Below, in pieces: positions 1 through 9,109 of a DNA stretch of 64,000 nucleotides (position 1 is the first letter of the stretch; the number at the start of each line of letters is the position of its first letter). A program made the translations under genes and the position numbers. The notes under the pieces were generated by a model. The model worked only from the letters and a program-made list of their open reading frames with translations. It made no database searches and was not told the DNA's origin. Source of the DNA: Phycisphaeraceae bacterium. GTDB taxonomy: Bacteria > Planctomycetota > Phycisphaerae > Phycisphaerales > UBA1924. The stretch covers positions 1,612,001-1,676,000 of the forward strand of contig CP054186.1 in the NCBI GenBank assembly GCA_015200025.1. Direction: 5' to 3'.

Positions 1-1
1 G

Positions 2-1114
2 GTGTTGGCGGGGCAGAGCGAGCTGTCGCGGAACTTTTTCCGGTTCTGCGCGGAGGTGATCGAGCACGAGGGGTATTTCCTGCACAAGTACACGCCGGCG
101 GGGGAGCTGGCGAGCAGCTGGCACCCGTGGATGATCGAGGGTCAGCGGGTGCTGCCGATCCAGCAGGACGAGACGGCGCTGGTGGTGTGGGCGTTGCGTC
201 GGCACTTCGAGACGTTCCGGGACGTGGAGTTCATCAAGCCGTTGTACAACTCGCTGGTGGTCAGGCCGGCGGAGTGGATGCTGCGGTACCGGGACGCGAA
301 CGGGCTGCCGCTCCCGTCGTGGGACTTGTGGGAGGAGCGTCGGGGGGTTCACACGTTCACGATCGCGTCGGTGATCGGTGCGTTGGAGGCGGCGTCGCAT
401 TTCGCGGCGGACTTCGGCGAGCCGGACCGCGAGGCGGCGTTCCGCGAGGGGGCGGAGCGGATGCGCGGGGCGCTCAAGCGTCATATGTGGAGCGAGGAGC
501 AGGGGCGGTTCGCGCGGATGGCGACGCCGCTGCCCGACGGGACGTACCGGCTGGACATGACGGCGGACGCGGCGAACTTCGCGTTGTTCGCGTTCGGGGC
601 GTTCGCGGCGGAGGACCCGCTGGTGCGGTCGGAGATGGTGTCGCAGCGGGAGCGGCTGAGCGTGAGGACGCAGGTGGGCGGGCTGGCGCGGTACGAGCGG
701 GACTACTACCACCAGGTGGAACGTGAGCGTGTGGATCAGGTGCCGGGGAACCCGTGGATCATCTGCACGCTGTGGCAGGCACAGTGGCTGATCCAGGTGG
801 CGGAGAAGCCCGAGGATCTGAAGGCGGCGATGGACCTGATCATGTGGGCGGTGTATCGGGCGGAGTCGTCGGGGGTGATGGCGGAGCAGTATCACCCGTA
901 CACGGGGCTGCCGATCAGCGTGAGCCCGCTGACGTGGAGCCACGCAACGTTCGTGATCGCGGTGGTGGAGTATTTGAGGAAGTGGGAGGAGTTGTCGCTG
1001 TGCGAGGTGCCGTACATGACGAGCGGGATGGGGCGTCGGTTGCTGGGAGCGGCGGGCCCGAGGAACGGGGGTGCGTCTCCGGTGCATCCGGTGGTGGGCG
1101 GGCCGAAGGGGTGA
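2..1114 (+). CDS. GH15-like glucoamylase, C-terminal part (gene cut by window start)
   Basis: The visible 370 residues form an alpha/alpha-barrel-type carbohydrate hydrolase tail resembling glycoside hydrolase family 15 (glucoamylase / glucodextranase-like), which releases glucose from the ends of alpha-glucans. Seen in the sequence: HPWMIEGQRVLPIQQDETAL, where the Q-D-E cluster fits the GH15 substrate pocket, then PSWDLWEERRGVHTFTIA, and near the end AEQYHPYTGLPISVSPLTWS, which matches the second acidic motif region of GH15. No signal peptide can be judged because the 5' end is outside the window; the GTG at base 2 is only the first codon available, not a supported start. The last ~35 residues after YLRKWEEL are low-complexity. 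It ends in a strong hairpin shared with the convergent PEP-CTERM gene. The family is fairly sure; substrate is inference. Confidence 0.75.
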   Translation: MLAGQSELSRNFFRFCAEVIEHEGYFLHKYTPAGELASSWHPWMIEGQRVLPIQQDETALVVWALRRHFETFRDVEFIKPLYNSLVVRPAEWMLRYRDANGLPLPSWDLWEERRGVHTFTIASVIGALEAASHFAADFGEPDREAAFREGAERMRGALKRHMWSEEQGRFARMATPLPDGTYRLDMTADAANFALFAFGAFAAEDPLVRSEMVSQRERLSVRTQVGGLARYERDYYHQVERERVDQVPGNPWIICTLWQAQWLIQVAEKPEDLKAAMDLIMWAVYRAESSGVMAEQYHPYTGLPISVSPLTWSHATFVIAVVEYLRKWEELSLCEVPYMTSGMGRRLLGAAGPRNGGASPVHPVVGGPKG

Positions 1115-1137
1115 GCGGGAGTTGGTGAGCGCGAGAA

Positions 1138-1169
1138 GAAGGCCGGCCCGTGTGACGGGGCCGGCCTTC
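1138..1169. terminator. Bidirectional hairpin between convergent genes
   Basis: A 12-bp perfect stem (GAAGGCCGGCCC at 1138-1149, GGGCCGGCCTTC at 1158-1169) with an 8-nt loop sits between the stop of the GH15-like gene and the stop of the PEP-CTERM gene. There is no long U-run on the plus side; the minus side continues TTCTTCTCGCG. It most likely ends both transcripts. Confidence 0.65.
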
Positions 1170-1201
1170 GAGAGGGATTGCTTTGAGGTCAGAGGACCGG
1201 T

Positions 1202-1876
1202 TCAGCGGCGACGACGGGCGGCGGCGAGGCCGGCGAGCCCGAGGAGGCCGAGCGAACCCGGGGCGGGGACGACGGAGTAGACGATGTCGACTTCGTAGCG
1301 GTTGATGTTGAACTGGCGGAGGTCGGCGCCGCCGGCGTTCCAGAAGATGAGGCCGGTGAACCCGCCGATGCCGTCGGTGGTGAAGAGGCCGTTGGGGGAC
1401 GTGGCGAGCAGGCCGAGGGTGCTGCTGATGAGGCGGCCGGTGCCGGAGACGACGGCGATGAAGTCGGGGTCGTCGAGCTGGTCGGCGGGGGCGTTGTTCA
1501 TGCCGAGTTCGAAGCTCAGGTCGGTGACGGGCCCGGGGGCGACGTTGGTCATCGGGGCGCCGGTGATGCTGGTCCAGACCATGGAGACCTGGCGGAGCCC
1601 GCCGCCGAGGTCGACGCTGGGGCCGACGGTGAAGAGGAGGTCGGTGTCAAGGAGGACGGAGCCGGGGGCGTTGACGGTCTGGGGGCCGCCGATGTACTGA
1701 CCGCCCCAGGGGCCGAAGATGGCGGAGGCGACGCCGGCGGTGCCCTGGATGTCACGGTTGCCGAACCCGCCGTTGTTGAGGCTGGGGATCCCCGCGCCGT
1801 TGTGGGCGACGAGGTCGGCGGAGGCCGTCGCGGCGAGGCCGGCGGCCAGAACAATAACCACAGACAGACGATTCAT
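1202..1876 (-). CDS. PEP-CTERM sorting domain protein
   Basis: An exported 224-residue protein of unknown function. The start MNRLSVVIVLAAGLAATASA gives a clear signal peptide, and the ATG at 1876 is preceded by GGGAGAG at good spacing; the longer open frame to 2014 lacks a ribosome site and would hide the signal peptide. The C-terminus VPAPGSLGLLGLAGLAAARRRR-type tail has the three PEP-CTERM parts: a VPAPG motif, one hydrophobic helix and an Arg cluster. Such tails are known substrates of exosortase-like sorting systems, so the protein is expected to be cut and anchored or released at the surface. The middle contains no recognised catalytic motif. No exosortase is in the window. Confidence 0.85.
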   Translation of the reverse strand: MNRLSVVIVLAAGLAATASADLVAHNGAGIPSLNNGGFGNRDIQGTAGVASAIFGPWGGQYIGGPQTVNAPGSVLLDTDLLFTVGPSVDLGGGLRQVSMVWTSITGAPMTNVAPGPVTDLSFELGMNNAPADQLDDPDFIAVVSGTGRLISSTLGLLATSPNGLFTTDGIGGFTGLIFWNAGGADLRQFNINRYEVDIVYSVVPAPGSLGLLGLAGLAAARRRR

Positions 1877-2391
1877 GTCTTCTCTCCCTATGCCCGGGGT
1901 CGGGCGATGATGTCTGGCTTTCACGCCGTAACACACGGCGCCTGAGGCTCGGCGGGCGGAAACCGCCGGGCGAAAACCATCCGGGATGGTCCGGACAATG
2001 AAGTCTAATCGCACGCGGGGTGCGTTGCAAGTGATTTTGTGGTTCGGGCGGGAGGGAGTCGGTGTCGCCCCGGGGACCCGATGCTCGGGTTTGTTCCGCG
2101 GCCGGGGCGGCAGCGCGCCGTCCGAGAACGGGCGTCTGGATTCTGGCGTTCGGGTGTGTGGGGACGGGTTGGGTGGGGCGTCGGGCGCGATCCTGATGGT
2201 CGTGGGCGTCGGTGCCGGCGTGCCCGTGCCCGGGATGGCCGCGGGGAGCGAGCGGGTCGGGTGGGTCGACCGCGTCGGGTCACCACTATCAGGGGCCGGG
2301 GGTGCGGGTCGGTGGTGTGGTTCGTGGGTGAGGAGGGTTGCAACGGAGCGTGTGATCGGGGATACTCGGGCTTTCCCCAGAGGAGTTGAAA
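1877..2391. other. Divergent intergenic region, 515 bp
   Basis: This gap separates the divergent PEP-CTERM and subtilase genes. The left third is the transcribed leader of the PEP-CTERM gene and holds three small inverted repeats (ACCATCC/GGATGGT near 1977-1991, GGCGG-aaa-CCGCC near 1953-1970, GCCGT/ACGGC near 1925-1940). The right two thirds are GC-rich without a convincing gene; open frames there are shadows with no ribosome site. The subtilase ribosome site AGGAG lies at 2381-2385, and a weak GATACT at 2361-2366 is the only -10 candidate for that gene. Confidence 0.5.
2002..2030 (-). promoter_or_regulatory. Promoter of PEP-CTERM gene (TTGCAA-N17-TAGACT)
   Basis: On the minus strand a TTGCAA box (plus 2025-2030) and a TAGACT box (plus 2002-2007) are separated by exactly 17 bp. 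Transcription from here would give a leader of about 119 nt to the ATG at 1876. The TAGACT box is one of the window's recurrent TANNCT -10 candidates. Confidence 0.6.
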
Positions 2392-4644
2392 ATGCCCGAG
2401 CGAGCGTTGCAGGTGTCGTCGCGTCCGGTGAAGGTGTTGACGGCCGGCGTGCTGCTGGCGATGGCGGGCGTGGCGCAGGCGGGGCCGCCGAAGGTGGGCG
2501 TGCTGGACGCGGCGGCGGGCGGATCGGGCCGTGTCTTCGCGGAGACGCCCGGGAGTCTTGAGTTCTCCGGCCAATTGATTGTTCGGCCGAAGCAGGGGAT
2601 GTCGGCGTCGTTCGTGGCGGCGGCGCGGGCGGGGCTTGAGGGTCGGGTGCTGAAGTACTACCCGGAGGTGGACGAGTACGTGGTGGACGTGAGGGGCGTG
2701 GCGCGAGCGGGGGCGCGTGGTGAGGGCGAGAACGAGCTCGCGGCGGCGTTGATGGCGACGGGGCTGTACCAGTACGCGGTGCCGAACTGGATCTGCTACC
2801 CGCTGGAGACGGTGCCGAACGACCCGCTGTACGCGAGCCAGTGGCACCACCAGGTGATGCGTTCGGCGCTGGCGTGGGATATCTCGACGGGGCTCGAGCC
2901 GCTGATCGTGGCGGTGACGGACACGGGGATCGACCTGTCGCACGAGGACCTGGCGGGCAAGCGGGTGCTGGGGTTCGATGCGTTTGCGGACATGGCGGAG
3001 GCGGACGGGGGGAGCGTGGCGGATATCAACGGTCACGGGACGCACGTGGCGGGGTGCGCGGTGGCGGCGGGGAATAACGGCGTCGGGGTTGCGGGAGTGA
3101 ACTGGGATTCGCGGATCATGATGATCCGTGTGGCGCTCGACGGGTCGGGGTCGGCGTATTACGACGACCTGCTGCAGGGGGCGCGGTGGGCGATCGAGAA
3201 CGGCGCCAAGACGGTGAGCGCGTCGTACTCGGGGATCGGGTACGACCCGATCCAGACGACGGGGGAGTACATCGCGTCGATCGGCGGGATCTACTTCTAC
3301 GCGGCGGGGAACGACCAGCGGAACCTGTCGGGGTTTGATTTCAACGACGTGGTGGTGGTGGGGGCGACGGACGAGGCGGACGGGAAGGCGTGGTTCAGCG
3401 CGTACGGCCTCGGGGTGGACATTTTCGCGCCCGGCGTGAACATCCTCTCGTCGTGCAACGGCGGCGGGTACTGCGGGGCGTCGGGGACGAGCATGGCGAC
3501 GCCGGTGGCCAACGGGGTGGCGTCGGTGATCTGGTCGATCAACCCGAACCTGACGCCGGCGCAGGTGAAGTCGATCCTGTATACGAGCTGCATCGACTTT
3601 GGGGCACCTGGGAACGACGATTACTGGGGCTGGGGGCGGGTGGACCTGCTCAACGCGGCGGCGGCGGCGGCGGGGACGCTGGGCCCGGCGGCGCCGACGG
3701 CGACCGATGACGACGCGGACACGATCGAGGGTCTGGCGTTGCGGATCGACGTGATGGCCAACGACTACGACATCAACGGGGACTCGTTCGGGATCGACGC
3801 GTTCGACGCGGCCACGGGGAACGGCGGGGTGGTGTCGAGGTCGGTGGGCACCGGGCCGGACGGGCGGGATGAGTTGGTGTACACGCCGGCGCCGGGGTTC
3901 GTGGGGAACGACACGTTCGGGTACACGCTTCGGGATTCGACGGGCCGGACGGGGAGCGGGGTGGTCCGTATGCGGGTGCTGGATGGGGCGCAGTTCCGTG
4001 ATCCTGATGATGTGCGGTTCACGGAGGCGGGGGTGCGTGTGTCGTACTACGTGACGGCGGGGTATTCGTTGTTGCCGAACTTCGCGGCGTTGACGCCGTA
4101 CGCGTCGGGGGTGGTGCCGAATATTGATTATCCGTCGGTGAACGGGGCGTACGCGGGCTCGGGTCGCGCGGACGAGGTGGGTGCGGTGTACGAGGGGGTG
4201 CTGGTGATCGATCGGCCCGGGTTCTATGACCTGTTCACGAACTCGGACGACGGTTCGAGGCTGTGGGTGGGTTCGACGATGGTGGTGGACAACGACGGGC
4301 TGCACGGGATGGTGGAGCGGTCGGGGCGGATCGGGCTCAAGCCCGGGCTGCACCGGGTGCGTGTGGAGTTCTGGGAGAACTTCGGCGGGGCGGGGCTGAT
4401 CGTGTCGGTGGCGGGGCCCGGGCTGAGCAAGCGTGTGGTGCCGCCGGCGATGTTCGCGTACGAGGTGTGCGGGGCGGACTTCAACGGTGACGGGTTCATC
4501 GATTTCTTCGATCTCGATGCGTACGTCGGGTGCTTCGACGGCGGGTCGTGCCCGGCGGGGCGTTCGGCGGACTACAACGCCGACGGGTTCGTGGACTTCT
4601 TCGACCTCGATGAGTTCATCGCGTCGTTCGAGTCGGGGTGCTGA
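2392..4644 (+). CDS. Secreted S8 subtilisin-like protease with PA14 and C-terminal GC-dockerin
   Basis: A 750-residue exported serine peptidase. Order of parts: signal peptide (residues about 10-31), an N-terminal propeptide-like stretch, the S8 catalytic domain with Asp177 in VTDTGID, His215 in NGHGTHVAG and Ser367 in GTSMATP, a cadherin-like/VCBS-type segment around EGLALRIDVMANDYDINGD, a PA14 domain (about 540-685, with NSDDGSRLWVGSTMVVDNDG) that in other proteins binds carbohydrate, and two dockerin-like repeats ending FESGC. All three catalytic residues are present, so activity is likely. The ATG at 2392 is chosen over the in-frame TTG at 2386 because AGGAG at 2381-2385 then has correct spacing. 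The next gene begins 26 nt downstream of the stop and is also dockerin-tagged, suggesting co-transcription. Confidence 0.93.
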   Translation: MPERALQVSSRPVKVLTAGVLLAMAGVAQAGPPKVGVLDAAAGGSGRVFAETPGSLEFSGQLIVRPKQGMSASFVAAARAGLEGRVLKYYPEVDEYVVDVRGVARAGARGEGENELAAALMATGLYQYAVPNWICYPLETVPNDPLYASQWHHQVMRSALAWDISTGLEPLIVAVTDTGIDLSHEDLAGKRVLGFDAFADMAEADGGSVADINGHGTHVAGCAVAAGNNGVGVAGVNWDSRIMMIRVALDGSGSAYYDDLLQGARWAIENGAKTVSASYSGIGYDPIQTTGEYIASIGGIYFYAAGNDQRNLSGFDFNDVVVVGATDEADGKAWFSAYGLGVDIFAPGVNILSSCNGGGYCGASGTSMATPVANGVASVIWSINPNLTPAQVKSILYTSCIDFGAPGNDDYWGWGRVDLLNAAAAAAGTLGPAAPTATDDDADTIEGLALRIDVMANDYDINGDSFGIDAFDAATGNGGVVSRSVGTGPDGRDELVYTPAPGFVGNDTFGYTLRDSTGRTGSGVVRMRVLDGAQFRDPDDVRFTEAGVRVSYYVTAGYSLLPNFAALTPYASGVVPNIDYPSVNGAYAGSGRADEVGAVYEGVLVIDRPGFYDLFTNSDDGSRLWVGSTMVVDNDGLHGMVERSGRIGLKPGLHRVRVEFWENFGGAGLIVSVAGPGLSKRVVPPAMFAYEVCGADFNGDGFIDFFDLDAYVGCFDGGSCPAGRSADYNADGFVDFFDLDEFIASFESGC

Positions 4645-4670
4645 TCGGCCCGCAACGCGGAGGGAGCCCC

Positions 4671-6080
4671 GTGGGACGCTCGTGGCCGTTCGCGGTGTGC
4701 GTGGCGTTGGCGGTGGGGGCGTTCGCGCCGTCGGCGTGCGCGTCGGGCCCGGACTATTCCGCGCCCGGGCCGTACGAGGCGGGGCGGCGGGTGGTGACGG
4801 TGACGCGTGCGGACGGGAGCTCGTTCACGGCGGAGGTGGTGTACCCGGCGGTGTCGCGCGGGGACAACGCGCCGATGGCGCCGGGGGGCGCGTGGCCATC
4901 GGTGTCGTTCGGGCACGGGTTTGTGACGCCGGTGTCGCAGTACCGTGGGACGCTCGAACACCTGGCGTCGTGGGGGTTCCTGGCGATCGCGAGCACGTCG
5001 GAGGGCGGCTTCTTCCCGAGCCACGCGAGGTTCGCGTCGGACCTGTCGCGGTGCCTGACGTGGCTTGAGGATCGGCACGCGGACCCCGGCTCGTTCCTCT
5101 TTGGGCGGGTGGATGTCGGGGCGTTCGCGGTGTCGGGGCACTCGATGGGTGGCGGGGCGTCGATCCTGTCGGCGGCGTCGGACGGGCGTGTGCGGGCGGT
5201 GGTGCCGTTGGCGCCGGCGGAGACGAACCCCTCGGCGGTGGGCGCGTCGGCGGGGCTGTCGGCGCCGGTGCTGATGATCTGCGGAGACGCGGACGCGATC
5301 GTGCCGACGGGGACGAACGGGGCTCGGATGTACGGCGCGACGCCGCGGGCGCGCCGGTTGGCGTCCCTGGCGGGCGGGTTCCACTGCGGGTTTATCGACG
5401 GGGGGATGATCGGGTGCGATGCATCGGGGGGCATGACCCGGGCGGACCAGTTGAGGTTGACACGCGGGCTGATGACGGCGTGGCTGACGGTGTACCTGAC
5501 GGACGAGGGGGCCGGGGCCATGGCGTGGCTCGGCGTGTGGGGGCCCGGTGGGGCGGGCGATCCGCGGGTGAGCGTGCAGCGGGACGCGAGGGCGGAGGTG
5601 ACGACGGCCGAGGGGGAGGTTGAGGGGACGTGGGGGCGTGGGGTGGAGTTGTCGGGCGAGGTGCTGAACACGGGCCCGGTCGCGTCGGGGTATGAGGTGG
5701 TGGTGCAGGCCGGGGGCGTGGTGGTCGGGTCGGCGGTGGTGGGCCCGGTCGCTCCGGGCGGTGCGGCGCCGTGGGTTCTGCGTGCGGGGAGTGATGGAGT
5801 AACGTGGGCGGGGAACCCGACGGCGGCGGGGGTGGTGGTGAGCGCGAGGTCGTTGGCGGACGGGGGGACACGGGCGTGGGCGGGGGTGATGGTGTCGTGG
5901 TTCTGCCCGGCGGACGTGAACCGTGACGGGTTCATCGACTTCTTCGACGTGGACGTGTTCGTGTCGTGCTTCGAGGGGGAGGGGTGCGGCGAGGGTGTGG
6001 TGGCGGATTTCAACGGGGACGGGTTCGTGGATTTCTTCGACCTCGACGCGTTTGCCGGGGCGTTCGGGGCGGGGTGCTAA
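4671..6080 (+). CDS. Secreted alpha/beta hydrolase (chlorophyllase/PETase-like fold) with C-terminal GC-dockerin
   Basis: A 469-residue exported serine hydrolase. The core shows the nucleophile elbow GHSMGG (Ser158), a MICGDADAIVP segment carrying the likely acid (Asp208) and GGFHCGF with His238, which is the usual spacing of the dienelactone-hydrolase/chlorophyllase/cutinase-like group; PYEAGRRVVTVTRADGSSF is typical of the entry strand. A linker and beta-rich segment (about 300-415) follow, then two dockerin-like repeats (CPADVNRDGFIDFFDVDVF; DFNGDGFVDFFDLDAFAG) ending GAGC. GTG at 4671 is taken as start because GGAGGGAG lies just upstream and it leads into a signal peptide (RSWPFAVCVALAVGAFAPSACA); the GTG at 4638 overlaps the previous stop and has no such site. 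The ester substrate cannot be read from the sequence. Confidence 0.88.
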   Translation: MGRSWPFAVCVALAVGAFAPSACASGPDYSAPGPYEAGRRVVTVTRADGSSFTAEVVYPAVSRGDNAPMAPGGAWPSVSFGHGFVTPVSQYRGTLEHLASWGFLAIASTSEGGFFPSHARFASDLSRCLTWLEDRHADPGSFLFGRVDVGAFAVSGHSMGGGASILSAASDGRVRAVVPLAPAETNPSAVGASAGLSAPVLMICGDADAIVPTGTNGARMYGATPRARRLASLAGGFHCGFIDGGMIGCDASGGMTRADQLRLTRGLMTAWLTVYLTDEGAGAMAWLGVWGPGGAGDPRVSVQRDARAEVTTAEGEVEGTWGRGVELSGEVLNTGPVASGYEVVVQAGGVVVGSAVVGPVAPGGAAPWVLRAGSDGVTWAGNPTAAGVVVSARSLADGGTRAWAGVMVSWFCPADVNRDGFIDFFDVDVFVSCFEGEGCGEGVVADFNGDGFVDFFDLDAFAGAFGAGC

Positions 6081-6140
6081 GGGCGCTGGCGTGGGGGGTC
6101 TGGGGCGAGAGCGAATCCGCGTGGCGAGGCGGGCGGCACC

Positions 6141-6150
6141 TATGCTTGGG
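6141..6150 (+). promoter_or_regulatory. -10-like element TATGCTTGGG before alaS
   Basis: TATGCT at 6141-6146 followed by TGGG matches the recurrent TANNCT pattern. It would give a leader of roughly 60 nt to the alaS start. No convincing -35 box is visible at 16-18 bp. Confidence 0.45.
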
Positions 6151-6212
6151 GTTCGCACGGGGAACGTGCGGGCGAGAGTGTCCGCGGGCGTCTTTCCCGA
6201 GAGTGGAGCGTT

Positions 6213-9080
6213 ATGGATTGGCCAGCCGCGAAGGTTCGTCGGACGTTTCTGGAGTACTTCTGCGCGCGGCGTGGGCACGCGCACGTCCCGAGCAGCCCGG
6301 TGGTGCCGCACGACGATCCGACGCTTCTGTTCACGAACGCGGGGATGAACCAGTTCAAGCCGATTTTCCTCGGGAGCGCGGACCCCGGGACGCCCCTGGG
6401 GCGTCTGAAGCGGGCGGCGAACAGCCAGAAGTGCATCCGCGCGGGCGGGAAGCACAACGACCTGGAGGACGTGGGGAAGGACACGTACCACCACACGTTC
6501 TTTGAGATGCTGGGGAACTGGTCGTTCGGGGATTACTTCAAGAAGGAAGCGATCGAGTGGGCGTGGGAGCTATTGACGTCGGTGTACGGGATCGCGCCGG
6601 ACCGGTTGTACGCGACGTACTTCCAGGGGAACCCGGGGGCGGGGCTGGCGCCGGACGACGAGGCGAGGGAGCTGTGGCTTCGGTACCTGCCGGACAGCCG
6701 GGTGATCCCCGGCGGGATGAAGGACAACTTCTGGGAGATGGGCGAGGCGGGCCCGTGCGGGCCGTGCAGCGAGATCCACTACGACCGGATCGGTGGGCGC
6801 GAGGCGACGGCGCTGGTGAACGCGGGCGACCCGGACGTGATCGAGGTGTGGAACAACGTTTTCATCCAGTTCGAGCGGCTGCCCGGGGGGTCGCTGAGGC
6901 CGCTGCCGGCGCGGCACGTGGACACGGGGATGGGGCTTGAGCGACTGGTGAGCGTGCTGCAGGACCGCCGGAGCAACTACGACACGGACGTGTTCGCGGG
7001 GATTTTCCGCGCGGTGGAGGAGGCGACCGGGGCGCGGGCGTACATGGGCCGGGTGGGCGTGGAGGACAAGGACAACGTCGACACGGCGTACCGGGTGGTG
7101 GCGGACCACGCGCGGTGCCTGGTGTTCGCGATCACGGACGGGGCGCTCCCGAGCAACGTGGGTCGTGGGTACGTGCTGAGGCGGATCCTGCGGCGGGCGG
7201 CGCGGTACGCGAGGCAGATGCTCGGGGCTCGCCCGGGGCTGATGGCGAGGCTGGTCCCGACGGTGGTGGATGAGCTCGGCGAGGCGTTCCCGGAGCTGCG
7301 GCGTGATCCCTCGCGGGTGGCGGGGGTGATCCTGGAGGAGGAGGAGAGCTTCGGGCGGACGCTGGACCGCGGGATCAAGCTGTTCGCGGAGGTGGCGTCG
7401 TCGGCGTCGGCGCAGGGCCGGCGGGTCATCGGGGGTGACGAGGCGTTCCGGTTGTACGACACGTACGGGTTCCCGGCGGACCTGACGGCGCTGATGGCGT
7501 CGGAGCGTGGGCTGACGGTGGACATGGAGGGGTACGAGCGGGAGCGTGAGAAGGCGGAGGCGGTGAGCCGGGCGGGCGGGAAGGCGGTGGAGGCGGCGTC
7601 GAGGCCTGCGCTGGACCAGGAGGCGGTGGCGCGGCTGCGGGCGTTGCACGTGGGCCCGACGGACGACCTGTACAAATACGACCCGAAGGTGATCGGGGCG
7701 CACGTGCGGGCGATCTGGAACGGGCACACGCTGGACGAGCACGCCAAGCCCGGTCTTGGGCGTCCCGTGGGGCTCGTGCTGGACCGGACGAGCTTCTACG
7801 CGGAGATGGGCGGGCAGGAGGCGGACCACGGGGTGATCCGCGACGTGTCGGGCGCGGAGTTCCGGGTGGAGCACGTCAGCGCGTTCGGCGGGTACGTGCT
7901 GCACGTGGGCCATGTCGTGTCGGGGGAGTTCCGCGTGGGGGAGCGTGTGGAGCTGCACGTGGACCGGGATCGTCGGTCGTCGATCGAGCGGAACCACACG
8001 GCGACGCACCTGCTGAACTTCGCGCTGCGCGAGGTGCTGGGCGAGGGCGTGGAGCAGAAGGGCTCGCTGGTGTCGGAGGAGCGGCTGCGGTTCGACTTTG
8101 CGCACGGGCAGCCGGTGTCGGCGGAGGAGGCGGGGCGGGTCGAGGGGATGGTGAACGAGCGGGTCGCGAAGGACCTGACGGTGTACGCGCAGCCGGCGGA
8201 GCTGGCGGTGGCGCGTGGGATCGCGGGGGTGCGTGCGGTGTTCGGGGAGGCGTACCCGGACCCGGTGCGTGTGGTGAGCATCGGGCAGCCGGTGATGGAG
8301 TTGACGGCGTCGCCGGGGTGCGAGGCGTGGCGCTCGCTCTCGGTGGAGTTCTGCGGCGGGACGCACGTGGCGAGCACGTCGGCGATCGGGTCGTTCGCGC
8401 TGGTGGGTGAGGAGGCGGTGGCCAAGGGGGTCCGGCGCGTGGTGGCGCTCACGGGCGAGGCGGCGCGGTCCGCGTCGAGGCTGGCGGAGGAGTTGTCGGG
8501 CCGGGTCGAGCGTGCGGGGAAGACGAGCGACGACCGGATCGGGGCGGTGGCGGTGGAGGTCGCGCAGGCGATCGACGCGGCGGTGATCCCGATCTCGAAG
8601 AAGGCCGAACTTCGCGCGGGGGTGGCGGCGCTCCAGGAGCGGGCGAAAGCGGCGGCGAAGGCGGCGGGCGCGGCGAAGCGAGAATCGGCGGTGCGCGAGG
8701 CCCGCGGGCTGGCCGAGTCGGCGCTGATGAGCCCCGAGATGGTGTTCGTGGGGACGATCGACGCGGGGGACGACCGTCAGGCCTTGTCGGCGGGGTTGCA
8801 GGTGATCGCGGAGAAGGCCCCGAGGAACGCGGTGATGCTGTTCAGCGTGGTCGCCCCGGCGGGCGGCGAGCCCGGGAAGGTCTCGGTGGTGGCGCAGGTT
8901 CCTGCGGCGTTGGTGCAGAAGGGGCTCAAGGCCGGGGACTGGGTGCGCGAGGTCGCCGCGATCGTGGGGGGCAAGGGCGGCGGGAAGCCCGACAACGCGC
9001 AGGGCGGCGGGAGCGAGACCGCCAAGGTCCACGAGGCGGCGGATCACGCCCGCCGGTACGCCAGCCGGTTCGTGGGCTGA
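6213..9080 (+). CDS. alaS: Alanine--tRNA ligase
   Basis: Charges tRNA-Ala with alanine in the cytoplasm. The 955-residue length is slightly above the bacterial norm of about 875. Visible landmarks: FTNAGMNQFKPIFLG and KCIRAGGKHNDLEDVGKD of the class II catalytic core, the HxxxH metal site of the editing domain in NHTATHLLNFAL, the matching CGGTHV downstream (together the zinc ligands), and a C-terminal DHHA1-like segment with GKGGGKPDNAQGGG, which binds the tRNA elbow and helps dimerise. ATG at 6213 follows GTGGAGCG. The gene is followed after 29 nt by atpZ, so alaS and the ATP synthase genes may share a transcript. Confidence 0.98.
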   Translation: MDWPAAKVRRTFLEYFCARRGHAHVPSSPVVPHDDPTLLFTNAGMNQFKPIFLGSADPGTPLGRLKRAANSQKCIRAGGKHNDLEDVGKDTYHHTFFEMLGNWSFGDYFKKEAIEWAWELLTSVYGIAPDRLYATYFQGNPGAGLAPDDEARELWLRYLPDSRVIPGGMKDNFWEMGEAGPCGPCSEIHYDRIGGREATALVNAGDPDVIEVWNNVFIQFERLPGGSLRPLPARHVDTGMGLERLVSVLQDRRSNYDTDVFAGIFRAVEEATGARAYMGRVGVEDKDNVDTAYRVVADHARCLVFAITDGALPSNVGRGYVLRRILRRAARYARQMLGARPGLMARLVPTVVDELGEAFPELRRDPSRVAGVILEEEESFGRTLDRGIKLFAEVASSASAQGRRVIGGDEAFRLYDTYGFPADLTALMASERGLTVDMEGYEREREKAEAVSRAGGKAVEAASRPALDQEAVARLRALHVGPTDDLYKYDPKVIGAHVRAIWNGHTLDEHAKPGLGRPVGLVLDRTSFYAEMGGQEADHGVIRDVSGAEFRVEHVSAFGGYVLHVGHVVSGEFRVGERVELHVDRDRRSSIERNHTATHLLNFALREVLGEGVEQKGSLVSEERLRFDFAHGQPVSAEEAGRVEGMVNERVAKDLTVYAQPAELAVARGIAGVRAVFGEAYPDPVRVVSIGQPVMELTASPGCEAWRSLSVEFCGGTHVASTSAIGSFALVGEEAVAKGVRRVVALTGEAARSASRLAEELSGRVERAGKTSDDRIGAVAVEVAQAIDAAVIPISKKAELRAGVAALQERAKAAAKAAGAAKRESAVREARGLAESALMSPEMVFVGTIDAGDDRQALSAGLQVIAEKAPRNAVMLFSVVAPAGGEPGKVSVVAQVPAALVQKGLKAGDWVREVAAIVGGKGGGKPDNAQGGGSETAKVHEAADHARRYASRFVG

Positions 9081-9109
9081 TCGTCGCCCGTCGGGCGGGA
9101 GGATCGACG

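Noticed and set aside
1986-2561. Open frames between the PEP-CTERM and subtilase genes as small genes
   Set aside because: Composition is Gly/Arg-rich, no ribosome site, and they run into the subtilase gene in another frame.
2005-9047. Very long antisense open frames (for example 2005-4353 minus, 4572-6494 minus, 6570-9047 minus, 42431-44839 minus)
   Set aside because: They are Arg/His/Pro-rich or Gly/Asp/Glu-rich shadows of real genes, created by the GC-rich third codon position; no ribosome sites, no domains.
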